In this document: positions 46,192 through 54,885 of the stretch, piece by piece | Layout: each line of letters opens with the position of its first letter | Numbering within the stretch: position 1 is the first letter of the stretch | Assembly: GCF_025950085.1 (NCBI RefSeq) | Contig: NZ_JAPDDS010000010.1 | Span: forward strand, 1 to 64,000 | Reading direction: 5' to 3' | Source: Luteolibacter flavescens | GTDB lineage: Bacteria; Verrucomicrobiota; Verrucomicrobiia; Verrucomicrobiales; Akkermansiaceae | DNA: 64,000 nucleotides | The notes under the pieces: generated by a model | Told to the model about the DNA's origin: nothing | The model's input: the letters and a program-made list of their open reading frames with translations, nothing else | Database searches by the model: none | Translations under genes and position numbers: made by a program

Positions 46192-46840
46192 CACCAGCAC
46201 CACCCCGATCCGGATCTGGATCTGCGAGGACCACGCAAACTTCGCAAAGCAGATCAGCCGCCTCATCGCAAGCGAGGACGACCTCGAGTGCGAGAAGGCA
46301 TTCAACCACCCCGACGACCTGATGGCGGAATTCAACTTCTGCGCTCAGCCCCCCGACCTGCTCATGCTCGACCTCGGCCTGCCCGGCAAGGACGGCCTCC
46401 AGGTCCTGCGCGAGGTGAAGGCAAAGTTCCCCGAGCAACGCATCGTCATCCTCACCTCCTTCGACGATCGCGAGCGTGTCTACCGTGCCATCTGTAACGG
46501 CGCGGCGGGCTACCTGCTGAAGACCGCCGATCCCGATGACATCCTCAACGGCATCCGCGACGTGATGCGCGGCTCCGCCGCCCTGAGCAGCCCCATCGCC
46601 AGCATGATCCTCGAAGGCTTCGCCAAGCACGGCCCGGTGGAAGAAACCGAGCCGCTGACCAGCCGCGAGGAAGAAGTGCTGCGACTGCTCGTGAAGGGCT
46701 TCATCAAGAAGGAAATCGCCGAGCAACTCGACATCTCCCAGCACACCGTGGACATGCACCTGCGCGCCGTTTACCGGAAGCTGCACGTCCGCACCCAGAC
46801 CGAAGCCGTGTCAAAGGCACTGCGCAAAGGTCTCGTCTGA
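46184..46840 (+). CDS. LuxR/NarL-family response regulator
   Basis: The 218-residue protein has a receiver domain with the phospho-acceptor Asp in LLMLDLGLPG near 64, the ILTSF switch Thr/Ser and Lys in LLKTADP, then a C-terminal LuxR helix-turn-helix (LTSREEEVLRLLVKG, EIAEQLDISQHTVDMHL). It should bind DNA after phosphorylation by the preceding kinase; the 8-nt overlap indicates tight coupling. A strong terminator follows. Targets are not visible. Confidence 0.96.
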   Translation: MNSTSTTPIRIWICEDHANFAKQISRLIASEDDLECEKAFNHPDDLMAEFNFCAQPPDLLMLDLGLPGKDGLQVLREVKAKFPEQRIVILTSFDDRERVYRAICNGAAGYLLKTADPDDILNGIRDVMRGSAALSSPIASMILEGFAKHGPVEETEPLTSREEEVLRLLVKGFIKKEIAEQLDISQHTVDMHLRAVYRKLHVRTQTEAVSKALRKGLV

Positions 46841-46865
46841 CCGATCCCTTCGTCGCCGAGAATAT

Positions 46866-46895
46866 GGCGCGGGCGCACAGCCCGCGCCTTTTTTT
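46866..46895 (+). terminator. Intrinsic terminator after the two-component operon
   Basis: GGCGCGGGC / GCCCGCGCC is a 9-bp perfect stem with a 5-nt loop and seven T residues, 25 nt after the response-regulator stop. Confidence 0.9.
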
Positions 46896-47054
46896 GAGGG
46901 GCCTTGACGGCCAAAATACGCCTCACCGGCGGCGAACAAGATAGCTCAACGACACAAAGACAACCAATCACTAATACACACAACAGAAGATTAAGCGCTC
47001 GACAAATTTACACCATATATTCACTTATACAAAAACTCAAAACCCGCATCTTCC

Positions 47055-48476
47055 TCACATGAAAAACGAGTAACTAATTGGTTCAGCAGGAGCATCGAGA
47101 CACCATTGATAAATTTCACCAATACGCTTCGAACCTCCAAGTGTAATTGGATAGAACGAGTCGAACTGTGTTTTATTCCAGTTGAGCTTAGTCAGCGCAA
47201 GAATCTCCTCAGCGAGATCCGATTGAGCACTATCGGACTGAAAGTAGCGAATGTGCAAGCTTCGGGGCACGTAGGGACCAGGATACTTTCGGTAGAACGG
47301 GACGCTTCCCCGCGTATAGAGGATCGAGTTTTGGTCATCCATTATCAGATGCGTCCCCCGAAGCGGCGGATAAGCGCCTTCTCGGAACAGCCTGAGTCGA
47401 GAATCGCGAAGCGCCAGAAAGTCACGAAAACGAACAGCATGCTTCTCAGCAGCGGCATTGAATCCCCTAAGCTCCCCCTCGTCGTAGCCCGAAGATTTGT
47501 GAATGACGACACGATCAGGAAATGTCTCGCTGTTTGCCGATGCGTAGCTGCACAGAGCATGGGACAACAATTGTTCTGACGATTCCGCCGAAAGGTGATA
47601 TTCATGGTCCTCCTCAGATTTCAGCGCCAGGCCTCCTCGAAGGATTGTACCTTCACCTCGATCATTGAAAACTTGAGTCAGGCACGAGTGGAAAGTCCCT
47701 CCCTCAGGTCTAATAGAGAATGAAATGCCAACGTAACACGTCCTGTGTCCTCCAGGGGTTTTCGTTAGCTTCCAAGGAATCCCGCCCGCCTTGTAGAACA
47801 GGGCTCCGAACAAGTTCCAAGCTCTGGTCGCGGGGTCCTGAACACCCTTAGCCCCCTCACTATAAGTTCGTGGCCAGATCAATTGAAACACGGTCCGACC
47901 CTGAAGGCACAGGCCCTTCAAATAGTCGTGAAAGTCAACCCCCTTGTCGGAATCATCAGATGCAAGATCCTCGTTTACTTCATCGTCATAGCGAGGTTTC
48001 ACGATCTTTCGAACTACATCGTTCGGCAGACAGATCACAACATCCGGCTTCGCAGATGAGACCTCGTATAGCGCATTAATATGCTTATGAAATAGACCAG
48101 CTAACGCAAGGACAGATCCAGACTTGGTGGCAGCCGATATAATTTCGGCTTCCGTCACAACCGATTCCCATGTCGGATCAATCGCAAAGGAGCAGCGGAA
48201 GCCAACAGCCGAATCGAGCCCAGGAAAGGCGGGGTGAAGATTTGGGTTCTGCACATCGTGGCCTGCGATACCCTCCTCACACGTCTTCATCCACTGCTTG
48301 AATGCCGAAATGGTTTTGGGTGTTCCGACAATCCCGATTCGAACTGACAACTTCGCACGAGAACTCCCTGCATCGACAGGTCCAAAATTCTGAATTCCTT
48401 CTCGAATATCGTATGACTGGTTCTCACCTCCGAAGGAAAGAATCGGCTCATCAAAAACTCTAACGTCCCAGCTCAT
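47055..48476 (-). CDS. Short prokaryotic Argonaute (MID-PIWI), catalytically inactive
   Basis: The 473-residue protein is a short Argonaute. A MID-like half (about 40-180, RIGIVGTPKTISAFKQW, PDVVICLPNDVV) is followed by a PIWI half (about 190-470): CYVGISFSI (247-255), RVVIHKSSGYDEGE (322-335), the closing LTKLNWNKTQFD (428-439) and TLGGSKRIGEIYQW. At the first and third tetrad positions, where active enzymes have Asp, Ser is present (Ser252, Ser327), so guide-directed cutting is unlikely. Its start overlaps the upstream SMEK-APAZ gene by 4 nt. In known short-Argonaute systems this protein uses a nucleic-acid guide to sense invading nucleic acid and activates an APAZ-linked effector. A+T-rich; probably acquired. 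Confidence 0.88.
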   Translation of the reverse strand: MSWDVRVFDEPILSFGGENQSYDIREGIQNFGPVDAGSSRAKLSVRIGIVGTPKTISAFKQWMKTCEEGIAGHDVQNPNLHPAFPGLDSAVGFRCSFAIDPTWESVVTEAEIISAATKSGSVLALAGLFHKHINALYEVSSAKPDVVICLPNDVVRKIVKPRYDDEVNEDLASDDSDKGVDFHDYLKGLCLQGRTVFQLIWPRTYSEGAKGVQDPATRAWNLFGALFYKAGGIPWKLTKTPGGHRTCYVGISFSIRPEGGTFHSCLTQVFNDRGEGTILRGGLALKSEEDHEYHLSAESSEQLLSHALCSYASANSETFPDRVVIHKSSGYDEGELRGFNAAAEKHAVRFRDFLALRDSRLRLFREGAYPPLRGTHLIMDDQNSILYTRGSVPFYRKYPGPYVPRSLHIRYFQSDSAQSDLAEEILALTKLNWNKTQFDSFYPITLGGSKRIGEIYQWCLDAPAEPISYSFFM

Positions 48477-49951
48477 GCAAAAAATAACTCCTGTTCTCCA
48501 TCTGCAACCAGAATCCTCTTTTCGTCATCTGGGGCGATTGTTTTCCATGCCACGTCGGAAATAGAAGGGCTAACCCTGATCGGGGCTGGACGATCCAATC
48601 TGATCAAAGCCGGTGGATCAAACATATCTGGCACTTTACAGAGAATCGCAGCCCAAAACATTACATGCCCTAAGACGGTCCGATTCCGCTCAATCTTTTT
48701 CATGTTTCTGCTGGACGATCCATGCATGCGGCTTTGACTGCCCATCCCATCAGAGGTAAAGGCCCAGAATGGCTCAATATTGAGGAACCAATTACCTCCA
48801 AACGTTACAAATTGATGCCGAAATCCTTGGTGCTTCCAGTGCTGGATATCCCCTTCACGGCCGGGAAGCGTGTTGGGAATGGTCTTGAACACCTCACGCG
48901 TTCCCGCCTTCTTTATCGCCTCCACTTTGAGTTTCCCAGATTCAACACCCTGTTTCGCCTGAAACAGAAAGCATTTGAGCTGCCGTGATCGGACAAGTTC
49001 AAATTCGGTCCCAATATTTTTGCACAGGTGCTCCAGGTTTCGATGAAGAAGCTTACTGAAAAGATTTCTCTTCGCCAAAGCCGACGAACAGGACCAATCG
49101 CCCGCGCTAAATGAAGATTCCGGCTTGATTGCCTTGCTGCTAATTAGGGCCTGCCAAAGAGGTTTCTCCCAACTCTCAAAGGTATAAACGGTTCCCAACT
49201 CGATGAAGTAGTCCATCGGAGTAGGCCCCTTCATCCCCATACTTTCCCAAGCAGCTTCGATTCGGTCTGAAAGTCTGATACCACGCTTCAATGTGATTTT
49301 CGCTCTCTGGATAGCTCCTGGAAAGTGCACCGGAAAAAAACTAGAAAACAGACACTCTGTCTCACCGCTAAGCCCATACGTCCCGTGATCAAACTTGGTA
49401 GACGTCGCTGATCCAGTGAGCGAAACAGGTCTCGGTGTTAGCTCAAACCGAGAATTTTGCATTTCCGCACGAAGAATTTCGGAAGCTCGGCGGATAGCAT
49501 TGAGATCATCTATTTCCGACGCCATTTTTACAACGTCGGAGTTGTCCCATGTTTCAATGATCGGACCACAAGTCGACGTAAGGTCTTTCGGCAACCCCGG
49601 CTTCTTCGCCAGCAGGAAGAATACAATCAACCTGTCGAATTCATCATGGAGATTGTGTTCTTCCGCTTTTTTGGCAGTGCGGGATATTTTCTCCGACCTC
49701 TCTTCGTTGGTGACTTGGATGGCAATTCGGCGTTCACGGTCGCCGAGGTCTGCTGCTGGGTAATTCGTTTGGTTTCCATTGAGATTAATCAGGTTCCAAC
49801 CGAACAGCTCATTGAAAGTCTTTCGCATGATTGGCTCAAGAATCTTGTTGCCATCGGTCAAACCAGCGCGTGATCGAGTCTTAATCACTTCGGCCAACTC
49901 ACTTAGCTGGTCGCCAATACTTGTCGCGTAATCTAGCCGAGGGAGAGCCAT
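48473..49951 (-). CDS. SMEK-APAZ protein, effector partner of the short Argonaute
   Basis: The 492-residue protein has two parts. Residues 1-150 match the SMEK domain: LFGWNLINLNGNQTNYP, then AADLGDRERRIAIQVT (67-81) and a Lys-rich helix; the D...IQV layout recalls Mrr-like PD-(D/E)xK nucleases with Gln in place of Glu, but the usual Lys is Thr. Residues about 195-485 look like an APAZ domain: NLFSKLLHRNL (296-306), HQFVTFGGNWFLNIEPFWAF (379-398), then SDG and IERNRTVLGHVMFW (420-433). APAZ binds the Argonaute in known systems; SMEK is probably the toxic effector, a nuclease by inference. First gene of the operon, 4-nt overlap. Confidence 0.85.
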   Translation of the reverse strand: MALPRLDYATSIGDQLSELAEVIKTRSRAGLTDGNKILEPIMRKTFNELFGWNLINLNGNQTNYPAADLGDRERRIAIQVTNEERSEKISRTAKKAEEHNLHDEFDRLIVFFLLAKKPGLPKDLTSTCGPIIETWDNSDVVKMASEIDDLNAIRRASEILRAEMQNSRFELTPRPVSLTGSATSTKFDHGTYGLSGETECLFSSFFPVHFPGAIQRAKITLKRGIRLSDRIEAAWESMGMKGPTPMDYFIELGTVYTFESWEKPLWQALISSKAIKPESSFSAGDWSCSSALAKRNLFSKLLHRNLEHLCKNIGTEFELVRSRQLKCFLFQAKQGVESGKLKVEAIKKAGTREVFKTIPNTLPGREGDIQHWKHQGFRHQFVTFGGNWFLNIEPFWAFTSDGMGSQSRMHGSSSRNMKKIERNRTVLGHVMFWAAILCKVPDMFDPPALIRLDRPAPIRVSPSISDVAWKTIAPDDEKRILVADGEQELFFA

Positions 49952-50403
49952 CGAAATGCCTTAGGATTATCGGCAGATTGTCTGATCGGCAAAAAATTGG
50001 CAACGCCTTATCTCGTAACCCACGAGTCCCTTCCGGTGGCCGTGGTTGGCTGGGGGCGTCGTGGCCTCAATGTTACCAATTCTTGAAACTTGAATCTGTT
50101 AGAACGCATCCAAGGCCTTCTCCAGCCTCCTGCTCGCTCGCACCACGGCTCGAAGTCGGCAAGTAATCCGAGGAGACGGGCAAGGTGACGGTGTATTTCT
50201 GGAACTTCGATGACCGGCAGTATCGGGTCGAAAAACTACGCATCACGCATTGGGGCCGGGCCCAGGGGAACGAAGGACAGCGGCATACTCCCCGCCGCCA
50301 AGACCTAGAGCCGGACTGGAGCGGATAGCGACGAAATCCGCTTCTCCAGCTATGCTACCAAGCTAAAGGAAGCGTCCGTGGCACCGTCGCCCCGGCTGGC
50401 TGC
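49952..50403. other. Gap upstream of the Argonaute operon
   Basis: It contains the presumed promoter of the SMEK-APAZ gene and a return to GC-rich sequence. A 47-codon frame from a GTG at 50185 (stop at 50326) has AGGAG 9 nt ahead and reads VTVYFWNFDDRQYRVEKLR and on, but matches nothing known to me. No tRNA, integrase or direct repeat was seen that would mark an insertion end. Confidence 0.4.
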
Positions 50404-51072
50404 TCACCTCGCAGGCACAGGCACCTCCGCTTTTTCCCAGACCGGAGCCCCCGGAGTGGCGGGGAGTTCCTCGATGGTGATGTCCTTGAATTGCGCCAGC
50501 ACCTTGCCCCCGCTGTGGGCCTGCACGCCGATCAGACCCTCCAGCGGGATCTTGCCGTCCGCCTCGGTGTAATCGAGCGCCGCCACGCCATTGATCCACG
50601 TCCGGATGCGCGGGCCCTCACAGAGGATGCGATAGTCGTTCCAGGCCCAATCGTGCGCCTTCAGCGCAGCCGGATCGACGGGCTCGCCGATCACCTTGTT
50701 CCTACGGGACTCGTCGTACAATTTACCCCACCATCCCGGACCGGCATCCACCTGATAGCCGCTCATTTCGGAATCCCCCGGCACGCGGATGCTACGGATC
50801 TGGATGCCGGAATTCATGAATCCCTCGCCTTTCACCAGCCGCACCTTCAGCCGCAGGTCGAAGTTCGCGTAGCGCTTCTTGCTCGCGAGGAAGGTATTGT
50901 GCGGCACCTGCTCGTCGAGCGAGCCACCGGTGATGAGGCCGTCCTGCACCTTCCACCATTTCTCCTCGCCGGGCCGCACTTCCCAGCCGTCGAGGGTCTT
51001 GCCGTCGAACAGGGAAATCCGCTCCGCCATCGCGGCGGAAGTCAGGGCGAGAAGAAGGATGAAGGGTTTCAT
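50404..51072 (-). CDS. DUF1080 (3-keto-disaccharide hydrolase-like) exported protein
   Basis: The 222-residue protein has a signal peptide (KPFILLLALTSAAMA) and the DUF1080 concanavalin-like sandwich: LFDGKTLDGWEV at the start, WWKVQDGLITGG, FDLRLKVRLV, NSGIQIRS and DYRILCEGPRIRTWINGV. Family members in Bacteroidota hydrolyse 3-keto-glycosides; many Verrucomicrobiota copies are uncharacterised carbohydrate-active proteins. Exported, single gene. Confidence 0.92.
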   Translation of the reverse strand: MKPFILLLALTSAAMAERISLFDGKTLDGWEVRPGEEKWWKVQDGLITGGSLDEQVPHNTFLASKKRYANFDLRLKVRLVKGEGFMNSGIQIRSIRVPGDSEMSGYQVDAGPGWWGKLYDESRRNKVIGEPVDPAALKAHDWAWNDYRILCEGPRIRTWINGVAALDYTEADGKIPLEGLIGVQAHSGGKVLAQFKDITIEELPATPGAPVWEKAEVPVPAR

Positions 51073-51131
51073 GGAAGGGGTGGATCTCCCCTTCTACGCC
51101 GCCGCGATGGAAAAACCATCGGCGAAAAATC

Positions 51132-52343
51132 CTACTCCATGTCCACCGCGCGCATCAGCTCCAGCAGCTTCTCCGCACAGGCGCGAGCGAACTGCGGGTC
51201 ATTGATCTCCATGTCGTACTCCAGCACCGGCACCCGGGCATCGCGCTTCAGCGCGGCGAAGAGCGCACGGTCCGCAGCCGGATCATGGAAGGGCTGGCCC
51301 GGGGCGCTGATCACGCTGATCGCCTTTTTCGGGATCATCACCGCGCTCGGGGCGGCGAAGACATTCACCTTCTCCGCGATGATCGCACCCAGCTCCGCGC
51401 ACTCCTCCGGCGTGGTGCGCATCAGCGTGACCTGCGGATTGTGGATGTAAAAGGTCCGCCCGGTGAAGCGCTTCGGCACGCTCTCCTTCACGCCGAAATT
51501 CACCATGTCGAGGCAGCCCGGGGTGATCACGCAGGGCACGTTCGCCTCGCCCGCGGCGTCCAGCCGCTCGGGACCCGCCGTGAGCACGCCGCCGACCAAT
51601 TCATCCGCCCACTCCGTGGTCGTGATGTCCAGCACGCCGGCCACCATGCCGCTGCCGATGAGTGCCTCCATCGCCTGCCCGCCCGCCCCGGTGGCGGCGA
51701 AGACGAGGACCTCATAGCCCTCGTCCTCCAAGATGCGCTTCGCCTCGGTGACGCAGGCGGTCGTATTCCCAAACATGCTCGCCACGATCAGCGGCTTCGC
51801 ATCGGACGTCGCGATCTCGGCGTCCACCATCCCGCAGATGGCCCCGGCAGCGCGGGAGAAAATCACGCGCGACACTCGGTTCAGCCCCGCCACGTCGGCG
51901 ATGCTCGGGAACATCACGATGTCCTTCGTCCCGAGATACGGTGCCATATTTCCGCTGGCGAGGGTGGACACCATCACCTTCGGAAAGCCGAGCGGCAGCG
52001 CCCGCATGGCCGCGGTGCCGATGGCAGTGCCACCGCCGCCGCCGAGCGAGATGATCCCCTCGATGCGGCCGTCGCGGAAAAGCTTCTCCACCATCTTCGG
52101 CGCCGCCTTCGACATCGCGACGACGCACTCGCCGCGGTCCTGCCGGGCGGAGAGCGCCGCCAGGTCGATCTTCCCGGCGGCAGCCACCTCCTCGCGGGTG
52201 ATGTCCGGCTTCACCACCGGAGGCCCGCCGCTACCCGTGTCGATGAGGAGGACATCATGCCCGCGCCGACGGATGAGATTTGCGACGAAGGCGTGCTCCT
52301 CTCCTTTGGTATCGAGAGCGCCGAGGACTGCGATGGTGGCCAT
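51132..52343 (-). CDS. Tm-1-like ATP-binding protein (UPF0261)
   Basis: The 403-residue protein is a UPF0261/Tm-1 family member. The start at 52343 gives MATIAVLGALDTKGEEHAFV, the family opening; GGGGGTAIGTAAMR and SMFGNTT are the conserved glycine-rich loops, and PGQPFHDPAADRALFAAL lies near the end. The tomato Tm-1 protein has this ATP-binding domain. The metabolic role in bacteria is not settled. It is followed upstream on the same strand by the TIM-barrel partner (15 nt), which in plants and some bacteria is fused to it. Confidence 0.9.
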   Translation of the reverse strand: MATIAVLGALDTKGEEHAFVANLIRRRGHDVLLIDTGSGGPPVVKPDITREEVAAAGKIDLAALSARQDRGECVVAMSKAAPKMVEKLFRDGRIEGIISLGGGGGTAIGTAAMRALPLGFPKVMVSTLASGNMAPYLGTKDIVMFPSIADVAGLNRVSRVIFSRAAGAICGMVDAEIATSDAKPLIVASMFGNTTACVTEAKRILEDEGYEVLVFAATGAGGQAMEALIGSGMVAGVLDITTTEWADELVGGVLTAGPERLDAAGEANVPCVITPGCLDMVNFGVKESVPKRFTGRTFYIHNPQVTLMRTTPEECAELGAIIAEKVNVFAAPSAVMIPKKAISVISAPGQPFHDPAADRALFAALKRDARVPVLEYDMEINDPQFARACAEKLLELMRAVDME

Positions 52344-52357
52344 TGAAGTGGGGACTT

Positions 52358-53227
52358 CTAGTGTTTGCGCTTCACAGGAATCGCCTTGAACTCGCGGGTC
52401 AAGTCCGTGAGCGATTGTTCGACTGCCATGCGCTCCAGCGACGACGCACCGACGAAGCCGACGGCATCCGTGTGCTCGTTGATGTAGGCGGCGTCCTCCG
52501 GCGTATTGATCGGTCCGCCGTGGCTGAGGTAGAGGATATCGTCGCGCACCGAGCGCCCGGCATCGATGATTCCCTGGGTGCGCTTGGCCGCTTCCTCCAG
52601 GCTCATGGTGGCATCCACCACGCCGACGGACCCGCCGACGGTGGTGCCCACGTGGGCGATGATCACGTCCGCCCCGGCTTCCGCCATCGCCTTCGCCTCC
52701 TCCGGCGCATCGACATACACGATGCTGAAGAGATCCATGCGGCGGGCGAGCGCCACCATTTCGAACTCCTTCTTCACGCTCATCCCGGTCTCTTCCAGGA
52801 TCTGGCGGAACTTGCCGTCGATGATGCAGTGGGTCGGGAAATTGTTCACCCCGGAGAAGCCCATGTCTTTCACCTTGCCGAGCCAGTGCCACATCCGGCG
52901 TCGCGGATCGGTGGCGTGGACACCGCAGATGACGGGGGTCTCCTCGACGATGGGGAGCACCTCGTACTCGCCGATCTCCATCGCCACGGCATTCGCATCG
53001 CCGTAGGCCATGAGGCCGGCGGTGGAGCCGTGGCCGGCCATGCGGAAGCGGCCGCTATTGTAGATGATGATGAGATCGGCTCCGCCCTTCTCGATGAATT
53101 TCGCACTGATGCCCGTGCCCGCGCCGGCGGCGATGATGGGAAGGCCTTTCGAAAGCGTGTCGTGCAGGCGCTCCAGCACTTCCGTGCGCGAGTAGGGATT
53201 TCCTTTTCCGGTCCAAGGGTTTGGCAT
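52358..53227 (-). CDS. Phosphoenolpyruvate hydrolase-family TIM-barrel protein
   Basis: The 289-residue protein matches the TIM-barrel signal transduction / PEP-hydrolase family: LPIIAAGAGTGISAKFIEKG, ADLIIIYNSGRFRMAGHGS, LMAYGDAN, GFSGVNNFPTH, and DVIIAHVGTTVGGSVG. The same two domains, UPF0261 and this barrel, occur together in plant Tm-1 proteins, which supports a joint function of this pair. The reaction in vivo is unknown. Confidence 0.9.
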   Translation of the reverse strand: MPNPWTGKGNPYSRTEVLERLHDTLSKGLPIIAAGAGTGISAKFIEKGGADLIIIYNSGRFRMAGHGSTAGLMAYGDANAVAMEIGEYEVLPIVEETPVICGVHATDPRRRMWHWLGKVKDMGFSGVNNFPTHCIIDGKFRQILEETGMSVKKEFEMVALARRMDLFSIVYVDAPEEAKAMAEAGADVIIAHVGTTVGGSVGVVDATMSLEEAAKRTQGIIDAGRSVRDDILYLSHGGPINTPEDAAYINEHTDAVGFVGASSLERMAVEQSLTDLTREFKAIPVKRKH

Positions 53228-53321
53228 GGCGGCATTCTATGGCGCTACCCACCCGCGCGGTCTAGCGCCGGAAGGGTCAACCCCGCCACCATCGGCTATC
53301 GGAAATCCCCACCCCCTCGGC

Positions 53322-54407
53322 TCAGCGACCGGTCTCGCTCAGCAGATACACGGCGAAGGACGCGAGCCAGTGATCGCCCTCGTAGTGGCCGCTGGCGACC
53401 AGCTCAAGGCCGTCCTTGGTGTGCTTATCCGCGGCATCGAGCAGGACCTTCTTCCGCGGATCGCCCTCGGGCAGCACGGAGGCGATGCCCTGCATGGTCC
53501 ACGCGCGATTCAGATTGAGCCCGGCGAGGTGGATGAGATGGCCGTCGGTTGGATCGCTGACCTTAACCGGGGTGAGGAGGTTGCCTGCCTTCCCCTCGGC
53601 GAGGCCGGGAAGATACTTCTCAAGCCATGTGGCGAATTCCGCGGGCGGCAGGACACGGCGCATGAGGTCCGCCACATTCAGACCCGGCGAGAAGAAGTCA
53701 TTCCCGGAAGGCTCGTAGGTCACCGGGTAGTCGCGATCTCCCATGTAGAACTGCTTGCTCTTCTCGATCAGCAATTTTTCTAACTCCGAATCCCCTACTG
53801 CACGCGCGTAGTCGAGCATCTGTCCGAGCGGGAAGGAAGACTCGGGATGGAAGCCGCAACGCACCGGCCAATCGAGCTTTGGCAGGTAGCCCTTTGCCAA
53901 GCCAACGATCTCTTTTTCAAGAGGTTCCAGGTTCTTCGCCCACTCCCGACCACGTGGATCATCCCAGCTACGTAGTTCCACGGCGAGGCGGAGCGCCCAA
54001 GCCCAGCCATACATGCGCTCGAAGCTCTTGTTTTCACTCTTTCTGAAATATTCTGCCTCCAGCGCTAATCCCACTACAGAAAACCGACGTTGTAAGGTAT
54101 TCCCAACCTCGTCTGCGAATGGCGCGTACGGGAATTGCTTAAGTAACCGCACCAACATCCAGTGACCGTGAACCGAAGAATGCCAATCGAAATGCCCGTA
54201 GAAGACCGGGTGCATTTCGCGTGGCGTCTTCAGGTCGTCCGTCCCGGTCGTCACGTGGCCGGTCTTATTGGGGAACTCACGGTCGATGCCCGCCAGAGCC
54301 AGTTTTGCGAAGCCCTCCGCCTGATCAATCGTCATGGGCGATTCTTTGGCGAAGGAGGCAGATCCGGCAAGGATGGCAGCAAACGACAGAAGGAAGTTCC
54401 GGCACAC
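53322..54407 (-). CDS. DUF2891 exported protein
   Basis: The product fits DUF2891: HPVFYGHFDWHSSVHGHWML near the N terminus, FERMYGWAWALRL, CGFHPESSFPLGQMLDYAR, and a C-terminal GLNLNRAWTM. It is a mostly helical (alpha/alpha-barrel-like) protein that may act on glycans. The GTG at 54407 gives a clean signal peptide (RNFLLSFAAILAGSASFA); an ATG at 54482 in the same frame would add 25 residues in front of it, so the start is a judgement. About 361 residues. Confidence 0.85.
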   Translation of the reverse strand: MCRNFLLSFAAILAGSASFAKESPMTIDQAEGFAKLALAGIDREFPNKTGHVTTGTDDLKTPREMHPVFYGHFDWHSSVHGHWMLVRLLKQFPYAPFADEVGNTLQRRFSVVGLALEAEYFRKSENKSFERMYGWAWALRLAVELRSWDDPRGREWAKNLEPLEKEIVGLAKGYLPKLDWPVRCGFHPESSFPLGQMLDYARAVGDSELEKLLIEKSKQFYMGDRDYPVTYEPSGNDFFSPGLNVADLMRRVLPPAEFATWLEKYLPGLAEGKAGNLLTPVKVSDPTDGHLIHLAGLNLNRAWTMQGIASVLPEGDPRKKVLLDAADKHTKDGLELVASGHYEGDHWLASFAVYLLSETGR

Positions 54408-54482
54408 CCGAGGAGCAAAGCTCCCGACCGGACACTCGGAAAGGCGGAACGCCCGCCACCGATGAACTCTTCTCATCCCCAT

Positions 54483-54885
54483 CCCGCCCCGGCATGAGCA
54501 ACTTTATTCCACGGATCGCTTTCCGATGGATATTTTTGCTCACTCCTAGCTAGCTTACAGTCGCAGCACGGCAATTGGGGTGAAACTACGTTTTTGATCA
54601 ACTTGTACCCGTTTCGTCCCAAATTTCGGCCAAATCACCCCAGAAAGAAGCGATTCTCGCCCTTTTCGTAAATACACGACTACCAAGCGGCACGAATCCA
54701 GCTTTCTCTAGGGCCGTCCGCCCTAGATCTTTTTTCCCTTTCGCCACCCGAAACATCTCGGGGCAAACTCGTTTAACACGCTCAACATGAATATACTGGG
54801 TCATCACAAAGACAATCGATCCACCGAGGCGAATTCTTTGTCCGGACCTCTTGAGCAAGGTTCCGGTGACCAAACCCCTACGACC
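54483..54885. other. A+T-rich gap upstream of the Verru_Chthon gene
   Basis: About 400 nt with lower GC than its flanks. GGGGTGA and TCACCCC flank a stretch from about 54577 to 54642, a possible operator. A minus-strand frame of 91 codons (54598-54873) has no family resemblance and is not called. It probably contains the promoter of the pilin-like gene. Confidence 0.4.

Noticed and set aside
47055-49951. First thought: plain restriction-modification or unrelated hypothetical genes
   Set aside because: The paired features (PIWI end LTKLNWNK, VVIHK, and APAZ-type HQFVTFGGNWFLNIEP) fit a short Argonaute system far better, and no methyltransferase is present.
50185-50328. 47-codon frame with a good Shine-Dalgarno (AGGAG)
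   Set aside because: GTG start, no family match, and it sits in a gene-poor gap; kept only as a note under the gap entry.
54598-54873. 91-codon minus-strand frame before the Verru_Chthon gene
   Set aside because: No family resemblance, and it would cover the probable promoter of the pilin-like gene.
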